Assembly (NCBI RefSeq): GCF_052113225.1
Contig: NZ_JBFRCT010000001.1
Coordinates: 682,001-746,000 of the forward strand
DNA: 64,000 nucleotides
DNA from: Pristimantibacillus sp052113225
GTDB lineage: Bacteria; Bacillota; Bacilli; Paenibacillales; Paenibacillaceae
Reading direction: 5' to 3'
In this document: piece by piece, positions 18,550-26,907 of the stretch
How positions within the stretch are numbered: the stretch's first letter is position 1
How the letters are laid out: every line of letters begins with the position of its first letter
Position numbers and translations under genes: made by a program
The notes under the pieces: model-generated
The model's input: only the letters and a program-made list of their open reading frames with translations
Told to the model about the DNA's origin: nothing
The model's database searches: none

Positions 18550-18858
18550 TTATTTGCCGTATGCGACTTCGCCGGTCCAAGCCAGCATGCCGCCGGTCAT
18601 ATTCGTTACCTTATAGCCTTGTGCATCCAGGAAATCGCAAGCTTTTCCACTGCGACCGCCGCTGCGGCAAACCATAATCAGTGATTCGTCCTTCGGCAGC
18701 TCGCCAAAGCGTTCTCCGAACACAGATAGTGGAAGACTAACCGCTTCCTGAATATGCCCAGATTCCCACTCGTCATCCTCACGTACATCGATCAAATGCA
18801 ATTTCTCGCCACTCTTCAGGCGCTCTTCTACTTCTGCTGGTGTAATTTCGGAATACAC
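18550..18858 (-). CDS. Single-domain rhodanese-like sulfurtransferase
   Basis: About 102 residues, one rhodanese domain. The catalytic loop is CRSGGRS, with the nucleophile Cys near residue 67; HLIDVREDDEWESGHIQEAVSLPL is the usual N-terminal part. It probably transfers sulfane sulfur in the cytoplasm; the acceptor is unknown. I chose the GTG at 18858 because AAGGAG lies 9 nt upstream. The TTG at 18876 (M-K-E-W) would place its own start within the ribosome site. It begins 1 nt after the DUF1992 stop, so the two are probably coupled. Confidence 0.85.
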   Translation of the reverse strand: MYSEITPAEVEERLKSGEKLHLIDVREDDEWESGHIQEAVSLPLSVFGERFGELPKDESLIMVCRSGGRSGKACDFLDAQGYKVTNMTGGMLAWTGEVAYGK

Positions 18859-18859
18859 G

Positions 18860-19240
18860 TCATTCCACTCCTTCAAATTTCTTCAAGATCTTAGACTCAT
18901 ACTGCTGAAAGGCAGGTGATTGCTGCAGTCCCCTAGCTTCCATAAGCATCTTATACCTGATTTCCTTCTCCGTCAGCTTCTTCTTCAAGACAGCCTGTTC
19001 ATCAGGATTCTGGCACAAAAGGATTAGATCACGGAGACTCACGATTTCCTTCTGGATAACCATCTCCTCTGCAATCATACCGGCATTACTTAACAGCTTG
19101 TAAGCCACACGCAGCTCCTCAGGCACATGAGAATTATCCTCCAGCTCCAGAGGCTGACCTTTGCCTTTCAGGTTATCGAATTGCCCTTTTGCCATTGCTT
19201 CCTTAATGCGCTGTTCAACCATTGAGGACATGAAATCCAT
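18860..19240 (-). CDS. DUF1992 (DnaJ-homologue subfamily C member 28-like) protein
   Basis: 126 residues. The family core GQFDNLKGKGQPLELEDN near residues 20-37 and a helical, charged remainder match DUF1992. No J domain or membrane segment is visible. The function is unknown. It is directly followed by the rhodanese gene, which uses the end of this gene for its ribosome-binding site. Confidence 0.82.
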   Translation of the reverse strand: MDFMSSMVEQRIKEAMAKGQFDNLKGKGQPLELEDNSHVPEELRVAYKLLSNAGMIAEEMVIQKEIVSLRDLILLCQNPDEQAVLKKKLTEKEIRYKMLMEARGLQQSPAFQQYESKILKKFEGVE

Positions 19241-19315
19241 ATTCGATCCCGCCTTCTATCCTTCTGAATTGTAACGGTTTCAACTATTCGATGTCTAGCG
19301 TAGGGTCATAGGAAT

Positions 19316-19349
19316 GGAAAAGAAGCCTCCGGCCAGCCAGAAGCTTCCT
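19316..19349 (-). terminator. Terminator after ybjQ-like gene
   Basis: GAAGC-TTC-GGC arms pair across a short loop in minus orientation, followed by TTTTCC. It lies just past the YbjQ-family stop. Confidence 0.7.
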
Positions 19350-19359
19350 CTCCGCTCTA

Positions 19360-19671
19360 TTAAATTCGTACTGCTGTACCGCTTACGGCTACCATCAGCA
19401 TGCCATCGCGTACAACCTCATAGTCAATATCGATGCCAACAATCGCATTTGCTCCAATCCGTGAAGCCTGATTTTTCATTTCTGCAAAAGCGACATCTCT
19501 TGCTTCTTTCAGCTTGCTTTCGTAGGCTCCCGAACGGCCGCCAACAATATCGGTTATCGAAGCGAAGAAGTCACGTACAACATTCGCTCCCATAATCGCT
19601 TCACCCGTTACAATACCCGAATATTCGATAATAGGATGTCCTTCAAGTGTTGCTGTTGTTGTTACTAACAT
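19360..19671 (-). CDS. YbjQ family (DUF74) protein
   Basis: 103 residues, the full family length. Motifs are GxIVTGEAIMGANVVRDFFASI and GANAIVGIDIDYEVV. The family forms homopentamers and is often called heavy-metal-binding on structural grounds; the function is unproven. GGGGGAAATAATC precedes the ATG. It is flanked by a terminator and appears monocistronic. Confidence 0.85.
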   Translation of the reverse strand: MLVTTTATLEGHPIIEYSGIVTGEAIMGANVVRDFFASITDIVGGRSGAYESKLKEARDVAFAEMKNQASRIGANAIVGIDIDYEVVRDGMLMVAVSGTAVRI

Positions 19672-19771
19672 GATTATTTCCCCCTATCGGTATGATGAAC
19701 CTTTATAACTAAAAGACTTATCATGAAATACGTTGACTTCCATCAGATGTTTCATTTTTTACAAATCATAG

Positions 19772-20095
19772 CTACTGCCTGATCTCTTCTACTTGAACGT
19801 CTCTGACATCGCCTGTATCCGACACAACTCGTATGCGGACCCTAACGCCAAATTCGGAGCCGGCTCCTCTGAGCCATAAAACAAACCGCTCTTCCGCATC
19901 CGTTGTCCCGGATGGAAAACGTCCTTCATATTTGTAATCGATAATGTCAGCTTCCGGAAATCGGTTAGCTGTCTCCTGCATAGCAATTCTGCCGTATTTG
20001 GCATACGCCGGTTCAGCATGCGCCATCGATGGAGCAGCCATAACAAATATCGTGACTAGAATCATATAGATCAACGGTTGTCTCAAGGATCTCAT
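19772..20095 (-). CDS. DUF3889 (YqzG/YhdC-like) secreted protein
   Basis: About 107 residues. A signal peptide (basic start, hydrophobic core, cleavage near SMAHAEP) is followed by AKYGRIAMQETANRFPEADIIDYKYEGR and a DVQVEEI end, which matches the DUF3889 proteins of Bacillus. The function is unknown; it is probably secreted. I chose the ATG at 20095, preceded by AGGAGG at 9 nt, over a longer reading from 20191 that runs into the VanW gene. Confidence 0.78.
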   Translation of the reverse strand: MRSLRQPLIYMILVTIFVMAAPSMAHAEPAYAKYGRIAMQETANRFPEADIIDYKYEGRFPSGTTDAEERFVLWLRGAGSEFGVRVRIRVVSDTGDVRDVQVEEIRQ

Positions 20096-20177
20096 CCCGT
20101 ACAGCCTCCTATTTTCCAATCTTAAAAAAATTTGTCTATAGGTTAGTGTGGCTGTAGAAAGCGGCAAGCATACATGG

Positions 20178-21017
20178 TCAGCTCTGCTCAAGCAATGGTG
20201 CGTACATCATAATCGCTTCATTGCCTGTAATATATTCCTCGCCCAGCATGTCGCCTTCCTCCTGAGCATACTTTCTTCGATAAATGGCATTGCTTCGGAT
20301 ATAACCACCCCAAGGCTTTAATTCGATGCGATGATCTTTCTCGAACACTTCATAACGGTATTTGACTGGCAGGGATGACCGCCATTCTCCCACAAGCTTA
20401 TCTTCTGTTAGACCTACGACCAGTTGATACGGCTCCTCCGTAGGATTATAGATTTGCAGATCCAAATAATTGTATGCACAGGTTGCTCCACTCCCAAAGG
20501 GCTGCGTGCGTCCTGCGTCAGGGAATACGTCGTAGCTGTGACGATGCCGCTCAACAACCTGCAAAGGGGTATGCAGCGTCATCCAATAAATAAGATTCGA
20601 CATCTGGCAGAGTCCACCGCCAACTCCCGTCTTATAAGTACCATAAAATAAGATCATTCCGTCAACGTATCCTTTTTGCCTTGTAGGCTTGCCAATCGCA
20701 CGCCAGTAGGAAAAGGTCTCGCCGGGCATCAGAACAATGCCGTTTAGTTTTTCCGCTGCCAGCCGCAAGTTTATGACTTTATTCGTCTGCAGCCACATCT
20801 CGACGTTGCGCAGCTGTCTCATTAACGGCGTTGCATGCGTATAAACAACATACGGTAATGATTGCTCTTTGCGAATTTTGGCCAGCTTTGTACCGCTTAG
20901 CAGCCATTTCATTCTCCTCTTATTGGTAAACCACCATTTGCCCGCCTTTAGGCGTAATATTGACCGTTTAACTGGGCGATGCTGCATCAGATTGTTCAAC
21001 CTTAAGTCTCCTCTCAT
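20178..21017 (-). CDS. VanW family protein
   Basis: About 279 residues. The core NGIVLMPGETFSYWRAIG, TGVGGGLCQMSNLIYW and HSYDVFPDAGRTQPFGSGATCAYNY is the VanW domain. The start is basic with no clear signal peptide. VanW has no proven activity; related domains are found in cell-wall proteins. The ATG at 21017 overlaps the lepB stop as ATGA, suggesting coupling. A TTG at 20999 with AGGAGA 8 nt upstream is an equally possible start. Confidence 0.82.
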   Translation of the reverse strand: MRGDLRLNNLMQHRPVKRSILRLKAGKWWFTNKRRMKWLLSGTKLAKIRKEQSLPYVVYTHATPLMRQLRNVEMWLQTNKVINLRLAAEKLNGIVLMPGETFSYWRAIGKPTRQKGYVDGMILFYGTYKTGVGGGLCQMSNLIYWMTLHTPLQVVERHRHSYDVFPDAGRTQPFGSGATCAYNYLDLQIYNPTEEPYQLVVGLTEDKLVGEWRSSLPVKYRYEVFEKDHRIELKPWGGYIRSNAIYRRKYAQEEGDMLGEEYITGNEAIMMYAPLLEQS

Positions 21018-21550
21018 AGAAGTCCAAATTTGGTAAGAGGCCAAATCCGGATAACAACTTTCCCTTCGATACTGGAATAAGCAATTGGGCCAATCGCCCG
21101 GCTGTCCTCACTATGCTCGCGGTTATCTCCCATAACGAATAGCTGCTTGGATGCAACGGTATACGGAAATGACATTTTGCCAGATAACGTTTGCCCTTTC
21201 ACATAGGGCTCTTCGTACTTCATCCCGTTCAAATAAACTGCACCATCCCGCACATCAATGACATCGCCGGGGAGTCCTACTACTCGCTTTACTAACCTTA
21301 AGGGGCTTTCTGGGCCATGGATGACAACAATATCACCACGTTCTGGCGACTTGAACCGATAGGACCATTTATCCTCGATCAGCCGCTGACCTGCGACAAG
21401 TGTATTTTGCATAGAGATGTTATGTACTTCAGATTGCGCGTAAACATAATTTTGGAACAGTAATGCGATGATGATCGCCAAGATTATAGCCAGCGTCCAA
21501 TCTCGAAGCTCTCTTAACACTACGGTCTTCCTGGTCAGTTGTTCATCCAT
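21014..21550 (-). CDS. lepB: Type I signal peptidase
   Basis: About 178 residues. One N-terminal transmembrane segment (about 15-35) is followed by box B with the catalytic Ser (ISMQNTL), PERGDIVVI, the Lys box (RLVKRVVGLPGD) and box E (GDNREHSEDSRAIGPI). It removes signal peptides on the outer face of the membrane. The ATG at 21550 follows AAGGGG at 7 nt; the longer reading from 21592 lacks a site. Confidence 0.92.
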   Translation of the reverse strand: MDEQLTRKTVVLRELRDWTLAIILAIIIALLFQNYVYAQSEVHNISMQNTLVAGQRLIEDKWSYRFKSPERGDIVVIHGPESPLRLVKRVVGLPGDVIDVRDGAVYLNGMKYEEPYVKGQTLSGKMSFPYTVASKQLFVMGDNREHSEDSRAIGPIAYSSIEGKVVIRIWPLTKFGLL

Positions 21551-21699
21551 TCCAGCACCCCTTGCACTAGAAAAAATTGACAGGGGCCACACCTATAACG
21601 CTTCTACCCGGTGAAAGGTTTCCTGGAGGTAAGCAAAATTAGAAGTGACAGGCTGAGGCATGTCTTATAAAGTAGATTTATATGAGGGAGGTAGCAGGA

Positions 21700-22890
21700 A
21701 TGGAACCATCAACACGAAATCATCGACTACTTTTTATGACGGTTACCTTAATGTTCTGGATTGCGATGTATACATACGTACCAACATTGTCGCCGTATTT
21801 GAGCTCTCGGGGGCTGTCGCTTGATTTAATTGGTATTGTGCTTGGCAGTTATGGCTTTATGCAGCTGCTCATTCGTTTTCCATTAGGGATGTTGTCCGAT
21901 CGATGGGGAAAAAGAAAACCGTTTATTCTGCTTGGCATGCTCGCTGCAAGTGCCAGCTGTCTCTTGTTTATCATTCCAGGCAGCTGGATGTGGCCGCTTG
22001 CTGGCCGGGCAATGGCTGGATTATGCGCCTCGACATGGGTCGCTTTTACGGTCATGTATGCGAATTATTTTGCCGCTGAGGAAGCGACTAAAGCGATGGG
22101 CAATATTAGTGTGATGACCGTCTCCGGTCAGATGATCGGCATGCTGCTCAGTGGGTGGATGTCCGACGGATTTGGAGAAGATGCTCCATTTGTGCTCGGG
22201 GCAGTTATCGGAGGAATTGGCTTATTGCTAGCACTTCTCATTCATGAACCAGACAAACCGCTTCATGAGCGCAGCGGAATCTCGTTCTCAATGATTCGAA
22301 GTGTAATCCAAACGAAGCTTCTGCTTCAGGTAGCTATGCTGTCTTTACTTGCACATTGTGTGCTGTTCATTACGATGTTCGGATTTACGCCGCTCAAAGC
22401 TGAGGCACTAGGCAGCAGCGGACTTGAGCTAACCCTGCTCGTATTCGCCTTTATGGCGCCGCATGCTCTCGCTTCGATGTTCACAGCAAGCTGGTTCGCA
22501 CCGCGGTTTGGCAACTGGGTCACGATTGGCACAGGCTTCATCCTAAGCGCGATCTGCACCGTATCAATTTGCTTCGTTCATAATATTTGGGTTCTTATGT
22601 TTACACAGATCATAAATGGCTTTGCCCAAGGCCTGCATATCCCACTTCTTCTTGGGCTCGCCATCCGCGACGTGAATCCCCAAGGCCGCGCTACTGCTAT
22701 GGGGCTGTATCAAGCGGTATACGCAGCTGGGATGTTTGCCGGCCCCTTCCTAGCAGGCTGGCTGAACGAAAGCTGGGGATTAAACAGCGGCTTCGCTCTT
22801 GGCGGAGTATTCGGATTAATGGCTGTTCTGTTATGTGTTGTGTTTTACAGGCATGATCGGAAGAAGATGATTCAGGGAGTATTGAAGTAG
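21700..22890 (+). CDS. Major facilitator superfamily exporter
   Basis: About 396 residues with 12 hydrophobic helices. The loop 2-3 signature is FPLGMLSDRWGKRKPF near residue 65, the MFS motif A. A second half follows with QIINGFAQGLHIPL. The substrate cannot be deduced; it resembles small drug or metabolite exporters of the DHA1 type. The ATG at 21700 has GGGAGG 8 nt upstream. It is transcribed away from lepB and ends at the palindrome array. Confidence 0.82.
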   Translation: MEPSTRNHRLLFMTVTLMFWIAMYTYVPTLSPYLSSRGLSLDLIGIVLGSYGFMQLLIRFPLGMLSDRWGKRKPFILLGMLAASASCLLFIIPGSWMWPLAGRAMAGLCASTWVAFTVMYANYFAAEEATKAMGNISVMTVSGQMIGMLLSGWMSDGFGEDAPFVLGAVIGGIGLLLALLIHEPDKPLHERSGISFSMIRSVIQTKLLLQVAMLSLLAHCVLFITMFGFTPLKAEALGSSGLELTLLVFAFMAPHALASMFTASWFAPRFGNWVTIGTGFILSAICTVSICFVHNIWVLMFTQIINGFAQGLHIPLLLGLAIRDVNPQGRATAMGLYQAVYAAGMFAGPFLAGWLNESWGLNSGFALGGVFGLMAVLLCVVFYRHDRKKMIQGVLK

Positions 22891-22939
22891 GATGATGGAG
22901 TTGTCCCATACATCATTAAAATGACGACGGGATAGAGTG

Positions 22940-23265
22940 ATAAGACCCTCAGAGGGTCTTATTGCTACCATGTTCACATAACGATCATTGTATAAGACCC
23001 TCGCAGGGTCTTATTGCATTTCTGATGCTCGAGGAAGCTTGATTTTTTTGCCAAGAATAAAAAAATAAGACCCTCATAGGGTCTTATGGCTACTAGTTGC
23101 ACATAATGATCACTGCATAAGACCCTTGCAGAGTCTTATTGCATTTCAGATGCTCGAGGAAGCTTGATTTTTTTGCCAAAAATAAAAAAATAAGACCCTC
23201 ACAGGGTCTTATGGCTACTAGTTGCACATAATGATCACTGCATAAGACCCTTGCAGGGTCTTATT
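22940..23265. repeat. Tandem 125-bp units with six ATAAGACCCT palindromes
   Basis: Six palindromes of the form ATAAGACCCT-nnn-AGGGTCTTAT begin near 22940, 22992, 23065, 23117, 23190 and 23242. The arms are nearly invariant (the fourth has one mismatch); the 3-nt loops vary. They occur in pairs 52 bp apart, and each pair plus a TTGATTTTTTTGCC-type spacer repeats every 124-125 bp, giving about 2.5 units. The block lies between the convergent MFS and ECF genes. Each hairpin resembles a terminator stem. Confidence 0.9.
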
Positions 23266-23434
23266 TCGAGTGTTCTAAGTCCTGCTGATGTAGTGGAAAG
23301 TTTGATAAAGAGAGAACTCTCTTGCATTTTGCCTTTGAGCCCTTAATCATTTAATGAGGTTAAATATTAATTGGATTAATGGTTTTCAGAGGCTGACTAA
23401 AAGAGTCAGGATCATCATAATCATTTAATTAATG

Positions 23435-23577
23435 TGGCTAATTAAACGTTTCAGAACGGTTAAACCATGTGATAACTCATATGGATCAGAACAGTAAAAT
23501 GATTGACAGAAACTAATAAAGATCAGTTCGGTTTATCATTGAGACTAACTAATTGGGACCAGAACAGTTAAACAGAT
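23435..23577. repeat. Degenerate 35-36-bp tandem repeat
   Basis: Four head-to-tail copies share CAGAACNGTTAAA or a close variant at 23452, 23487, 23524 and 23560, each preceded by a CTAA(C)TAAT-like stretch. It fills the last 140 bp before the end of the ECF fusion gene. The AT-rich stretch 23270-23434 before it shows only weak related motifs and no gene. Confidence 0.55.
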
Positions 23578-25271
23578 CAACGAATAAGAATCAGAATGGC
23601 AGCTGCAGTTGCTGCGAATATAACAATCAGTATATCTTCTCGGCTAAATCGCAGACGCAAGCCTTGGGTTGGCTTTGCAGCCGGGTGTCCGATGCCCCGT
23701 GCTTCCAGCGCATCTGCCATTTGCTCTGCCATACGAAGTAAAGAACGAATATAGGGTACCATTGCAGGAAGCAGCATTCGGAATGGAAGTGATCCGGATG
23801 CTGTTGTTGCTTTCCCCCGAGCATGGGCGATCTTGACATATCGCTCCCACTCATCTGCAAGGAGCGGAATAAAGCGGAAGATTAAGGTGACCGTTAATGC
23901 AACTTGCGTAACGGGTACTTTAAATTGATTCAGCCAGCCAAACGTCTGCTCCAAGCTTCGCTGCACGCGAAGCGGAGTTACCAGCGCCATTAGCGGCAGG
24001 CCAAGCAGCATGACGAGCAGAAGCCCGCTGAAGCGCTGAATGTTCTGCATCGCCGGTGCCCAATCAAAGGAGACCGGATTAAGATGTAGTCCCGCAAAAA
24101 TGGCAATAATTGCGATCATGATGATATAGGCCCGGATGGCTTTCATCCAGGGCCTTATTTGTTCCCGCAGCGGGATTAGCGCTGCTGCGGATAAAGCTGC
24201 GGCGACAGCGAGCCCTGCCCAGCTATGCTGGAGCAGGATCGTTGTCGCAAGCAGCAGATACGCGGCGATTAGCGCCCGCGGATCGAAGCGCGAAGCGAGC
24301 CGGTTAGGCTGCGTGAGTGTGGTGGTTGTAGTGGGAGCCGCCGGAATTGACGGCGGCTCTATTGTTGTCGTGCAGGCTGCTGCGGTTTGCGCAGCAGCAG
24401 CCTGCACGGGTGTGGCAGCGCGCTGCGCCGCCAGCAGCGCCGCGAGCTCGCGCGGCGCCGGCCACGGCGCGCCGCCTGGCTCCGCCGGCGGCGCAAACCC
24501 TGCCGCGCGCAGCTGCGCGAGCGCGCGCTGTGCCTGCGGCGCTGCGGCCGCGTGGGCGTGTGTCACCGCCCACGAGGCCGCGGGAGCCGCTTCGCGGACA
24601 GAGCCGCCGGAAATAACGGCGACTTCGTCCGCGAGCGGCAGCAGCGCGTCGAGGTCGTGCGTTGCCACGACCGCTCCGCGCCCCGCCGCCCTGTGCGCAT
24701 CAAGCATCGCGCACAGGCGGCGGATGCCGTCGGCGTCTAACCCCGCCGTCGGCTCATCGAGCAGCAGCCATTGCGGCTCGCATGCCATGAGACATGCGAT
24801 AGCCAGCCTCCGCTGCTGTCCTCCACTAAGCGTCCAAGGATCCCTTGCAAGTAATTCAAGCGGCAGCCCAGCCTGCTCCATCGCACTGACGATCCTTTTC
24901 TCCCTCTCCTCCGCTGTGATTCCATATGGTTTAAGAGAGTAGTCGAACTCTTCCCTAACGGTTGAAGCGAACCATTGTGATTCCGATTGCTGCAGCGCAA
25001 TTCCGGTATTCATCACAATAGACTTGTTTAAACGAGGCTTTCTTCCGTCGTTTGTCCACAACGATTCATTACCTTGTTCGATACTCCCACTATGCAGGCG
25101 TCTTAATCCTGCTAATGTCTCCAATAAGGTTGATTTGCCCGAGCCGTTATGGCCGACAAGCAAAGTAATAGCACCTGAACGGAAGGTAAGATTAATCCCG
25201 CTCAGCAATTCCTTACCTCGTTCACTTTGTGCAATAACAGTTGCCTGACTCAGCTTCCAATCGTCTACCAT
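23577..25271 (-). CDS. Fused ECF transporter ATPase and transmembrane EcfT component
   Basis: 564 residues. Residues 1-215 are an EcfA-type ATPase: Walker A GHNGSGKST, Q-loop LQQSESQW, signature LSGGQQRRLAIA, Walker B WLLLDEPTAGLD, switch region VATHDLD. About residues 220-325 form an alanine/proline/threonine-rich linker encoded by very GC-rich DNA (about 24300-24600). Residues 330-564 are an EcfT/CbiQ protein with several membrane helices and the coupling motif ALEARGIG near the C terminus. ATPase and EcfT are usually separate polypeptides. It overlaps the upstream ATPase gene by 7 nt. With BioY it should import biotin; other S components may share it. Confidence 0.85.
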   Translation of the reverse strand: MVDDWKLSQATVIAQSERGKELLSGINLTFRSGAITLLVGHNGSGKSTLLETLAGLRRLHSGSIEQGNESLWTNDGRKPRLNKSIVMNTGIALQQSESQWFASTVREEFDYSLKPYGITAEEREKRIVSAMEQAGLPLELLARDPWTLSGGQQRRLAIACLMACEPQWLLLDEPTAGLDADGIRRLCAMLDAHRAAGRGAVVATHDLDALLPLADEVAVISGGSVREAAPAASWAVTHAHAAAAPQAQRALAQLRAAGFAPPAEPGGAPWPAPRELAALLAAQRAATPVQAAAAQTAAACTTTIEPPSIPAAPTTTTTLTQPNRLASRFDPRALIAAYLLLATTILLQHSWAGLAVAAALSAAALIPLREQIRPWMKAIRAYIIMIAIIAIFAGLHLNPVSFDWAPAMQNIQRFSGLLLVMLLGLPLMALVTPLRVQRSLEQTFGWLNQFKVPVTQVALTVTLIFRFIPLLADEWERYVKIAHARGKATTASGSLPFRMLLPAMVPYIRSLLRMAEQMADALEARGIGHPAAKPTQGLRLRFSREDILIVIFAATAAAILILIR

Positions 25272-26110
25272 CGTTGCTGCACCGCCTTCGCTAACGTCTC
25301 AGGTGTCATTGGCAGCGGCTCAAGTGGCATACCTAGCTTCTCTAGCTCCCAGGCGGTTTGAATCACATATGGAGCAGTAAAGCCCATACTTTCACAAATG
25401 CTCTGGCCATCCTCATCCCGTGCGAACAAATTCTCTGCTTTATGATCAAACCACAGTTTCCCTTGCTCGAGTGCCAGAACACGATCACCTGCTGCCAGCT
25501 CTTCAAGCTTTTGAGTAATCCAGATGACGGTTACTCCTCGTTTATTCAACTCCCGCACCTTCTCCATGACCTGGGTACAGGCTTCGGGGTCCAGCATCGC
25601 TGTTACTTCATCGAGGATTAACATAGGCGATTGCACGGCTAGGCAACCTGCTATCGCCGTCAGCTGCTTTTGCCCGCCGGATAAGGTCTCAACTCGTTGA
25701 TGCATTCGAATATGCATACCAACTAGGCGCAGCGCTTCCTCCGCAAGCTCTGGAATCTTGGAACCTTCTACTCCATGCTGTTCAAGCATCATGACGACAT
25801 CTTCCCATGGCGTCGAACCAATCATTGAAGCATCTGGCTGTTGCAGAACGATTGGAACCTGGCCTGTAGCAAAACGAACCGGATCCCGCTCAACCCTTCC
25901 CTCTGTATGCATAGCACCAAATCCTGCAATCACCCTCGCCAGCGTACTTTTCCCGCTTCCGTTGCGGCCGATTAAAGTGATCCATTCCCCTTCAGCCATC
26001 GTTACATCAATATAGTGAAGGAGGTATGGTTGAGCATTTAATTGTTCTCCATATGTAAGAGGCTTAACTGACACATTGGACAGCTCCACCAAATTTTTTG
26101 CCAAAAACAT
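25265..26110 (-). CDS. ecfA: ECF transporter ATPase (EcfA)
   Basis: 281 residues. Walker A is GRNGSGKST (about 47-55), the Q-loop VLQQPDASMIG, the signature LSGGQKQLTAIAG, Walker B PMLILDEVTAMLD and the switch region WITQKLEE, where Gln replaces the usual switch His. It forms the second nucleotide-binding subunit with the ATPase half of the fused downstream protein. Because both ATPases and EcfT are here and bioY is divergent, this is a compact group I or shared ECF module. The start lies about 47 bp from the BirA-like operator. Confidence 0.85.
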   Translation of the reverse strand: MFLAKNLVELSNVSVKPLTYGEQLNAQPYLLHYIDVTMAEGEWITLIGRNGSGKSTLARVIAGFGAMHTEGRVERDPVRFATGQVPIVLQQPDASMIGSTPWEDVVMMLEQHGVEGSKIPELAEEALRLVGMHIRMHQRVETLSGGQKQLTAIAGCLAVQSPMLILDEVTAMLDPEACTQVMEKVRELNKRGVTVIWITQKLEELAAGDRVLALEQGKLWFDHKAENLFARDEDGQSICESMGFTAPYVIQTAWELEKLGMPLEPLPMTPETLAKAVQQRW

Positions 26111-26156
26111 TCATCTAACCTCTTCCCCAAATGATCAAGCTGTGCTAAAATCCGAT

Positions 26157-26190
26157 TTGTTAACCTAATTTAAATATAAATGGTTAACAT
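26157..26190. promoter_or_regulatory. BirA-like operator between bioY and the ECF genes
   Basis: TTGTTAACC (26157-26165) and GGTTAACA (26182-26189) form an inverted repeat separated by 16 bp of AT-rich sequence. This matches the biotin repressor operator seen in front of biotin genes in Bacillota. It lies 34 bp before the bioY ATG and 47 bp from the ecfA start, so it may repress both directions. Confidence 0.85.
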
Positions 26191-26223
26191 TCAAAACGCA
26201 ATAACTAAAGGAGTCGATCCACT

Positions 26224-26841
26224 ATGCGCACAAGTAGTTCAATTCGAAGCACCGTATTTATCGCCCTATTCGCCGCACTATTTATTGTTATGAGCGCCAT
26301 TCAGATTAAAGTTGGTTCTTACGTGCCTATTACTCTCCAGACGCTCGCCGTTACCTTGGCAGGTGCCATTCTAGGTCCACGTAAGAGCTTTATCTCCATT
26401 GTGATCGTAATCGCCCTGGCGGCAACAGGCCTTCCACTCTTTGGCGGCAAAGGGGGACTCGAGACTTTAACAGGGCATACAGGCGGATTTATCTTTGCCT
26501 TCCCGTTTTGTGCACTTTTAATCGGCTTCGCTACTCAAGCACTTTTCCGTAACGAATTCATCATGCGTAACCGCATTTTATCATTTATCGCCTTATATAT
26601 TATTTTTGAATTGCTAGGTTCGTTCCTGACTTATGTACCTGGAGTACCTTGGCTGATGCATGTTACAGGTCTTAGCTTCGGAAAAGCAATGACAGCCGGC
26701 TGTTATCCATACCTGCCAGGCGACGCGATCAAATCCTTTGTAGCGGTTATTATTGTACTATCTCTTAAACCATATATTCAACGAATTCAGTCGTCAATCC
26801 AATCCACAAAAGGTAACAAGTCGATCCATACAACTGCTTAA
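26224..26841 (+). CDS. bioY: Biotin transporter substrate-binding component BioY
   Basis: 205 residues with six hydrophobic helices. Family motifs are SYVPITLQTLAVTLAGAILGP (about 36-56), GLPLFGGKGGLETLTGHTGGFIFAFP and a C-terminal PYLPGDAIKSFVA. It captures biotin in the membrane and works with the EcfA/EcfT module encoded divergently. The ATG follows AAAGGAG at 9-10 nt. Regulation by BirA is inferred from the operator. Confidence 0.93.
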   Translation: MRTSSSIRSTVFIALFAALFIVMSAIQIKVGSYVPITLQTLAVTLAGAILGPRKSFISIVIVIALAATGLPLFGGKGGLETLTGHTGGFIFAFPFCALLIGFATQALFRNEFIMRNRILSFIALYIIFELLGSFLTYVPGVPWLMHVTGLSFGKAMTAGCYPYLPGDAIKSFVAVIIVLSLKPYIQRIQSSIQSTKGNKSIHTTA

Positions 26842-26847
26842 AATAAT

Positions 26848-26888
26848 AAAGAACCATCCTTTGACTTTAACGGGATGGTTCTTTAATT
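26848..26888 (+). terminator. bioY terminator
   Basis: Perfect 12-bp stem AAAGAACCATCC / GGATGGTTCTTT with a 13-nt loop, followed by AATTCATT on the plus strand. The A-rich 5' side could also serve the opposite strand. Confidence 0.8.
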
Positions 26889-26907
26889 CATTAGATATTT
26901 AACCCTG

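Noticed and set aside
22940..23265. CRISPR-like array
   Set aside because: The repeats are short palindromes with alternating, conserved spacers in a 125-bp period; spacers are not unique and no cas gene is near.
24136..24942. Plus-strand 268-residue Ala/Ser-rich ORF
   Set aside because: It is a shadow of the GC-rich linker and ATPase part of the ECF fusion on the minus strand, where all ABC motifs lie.
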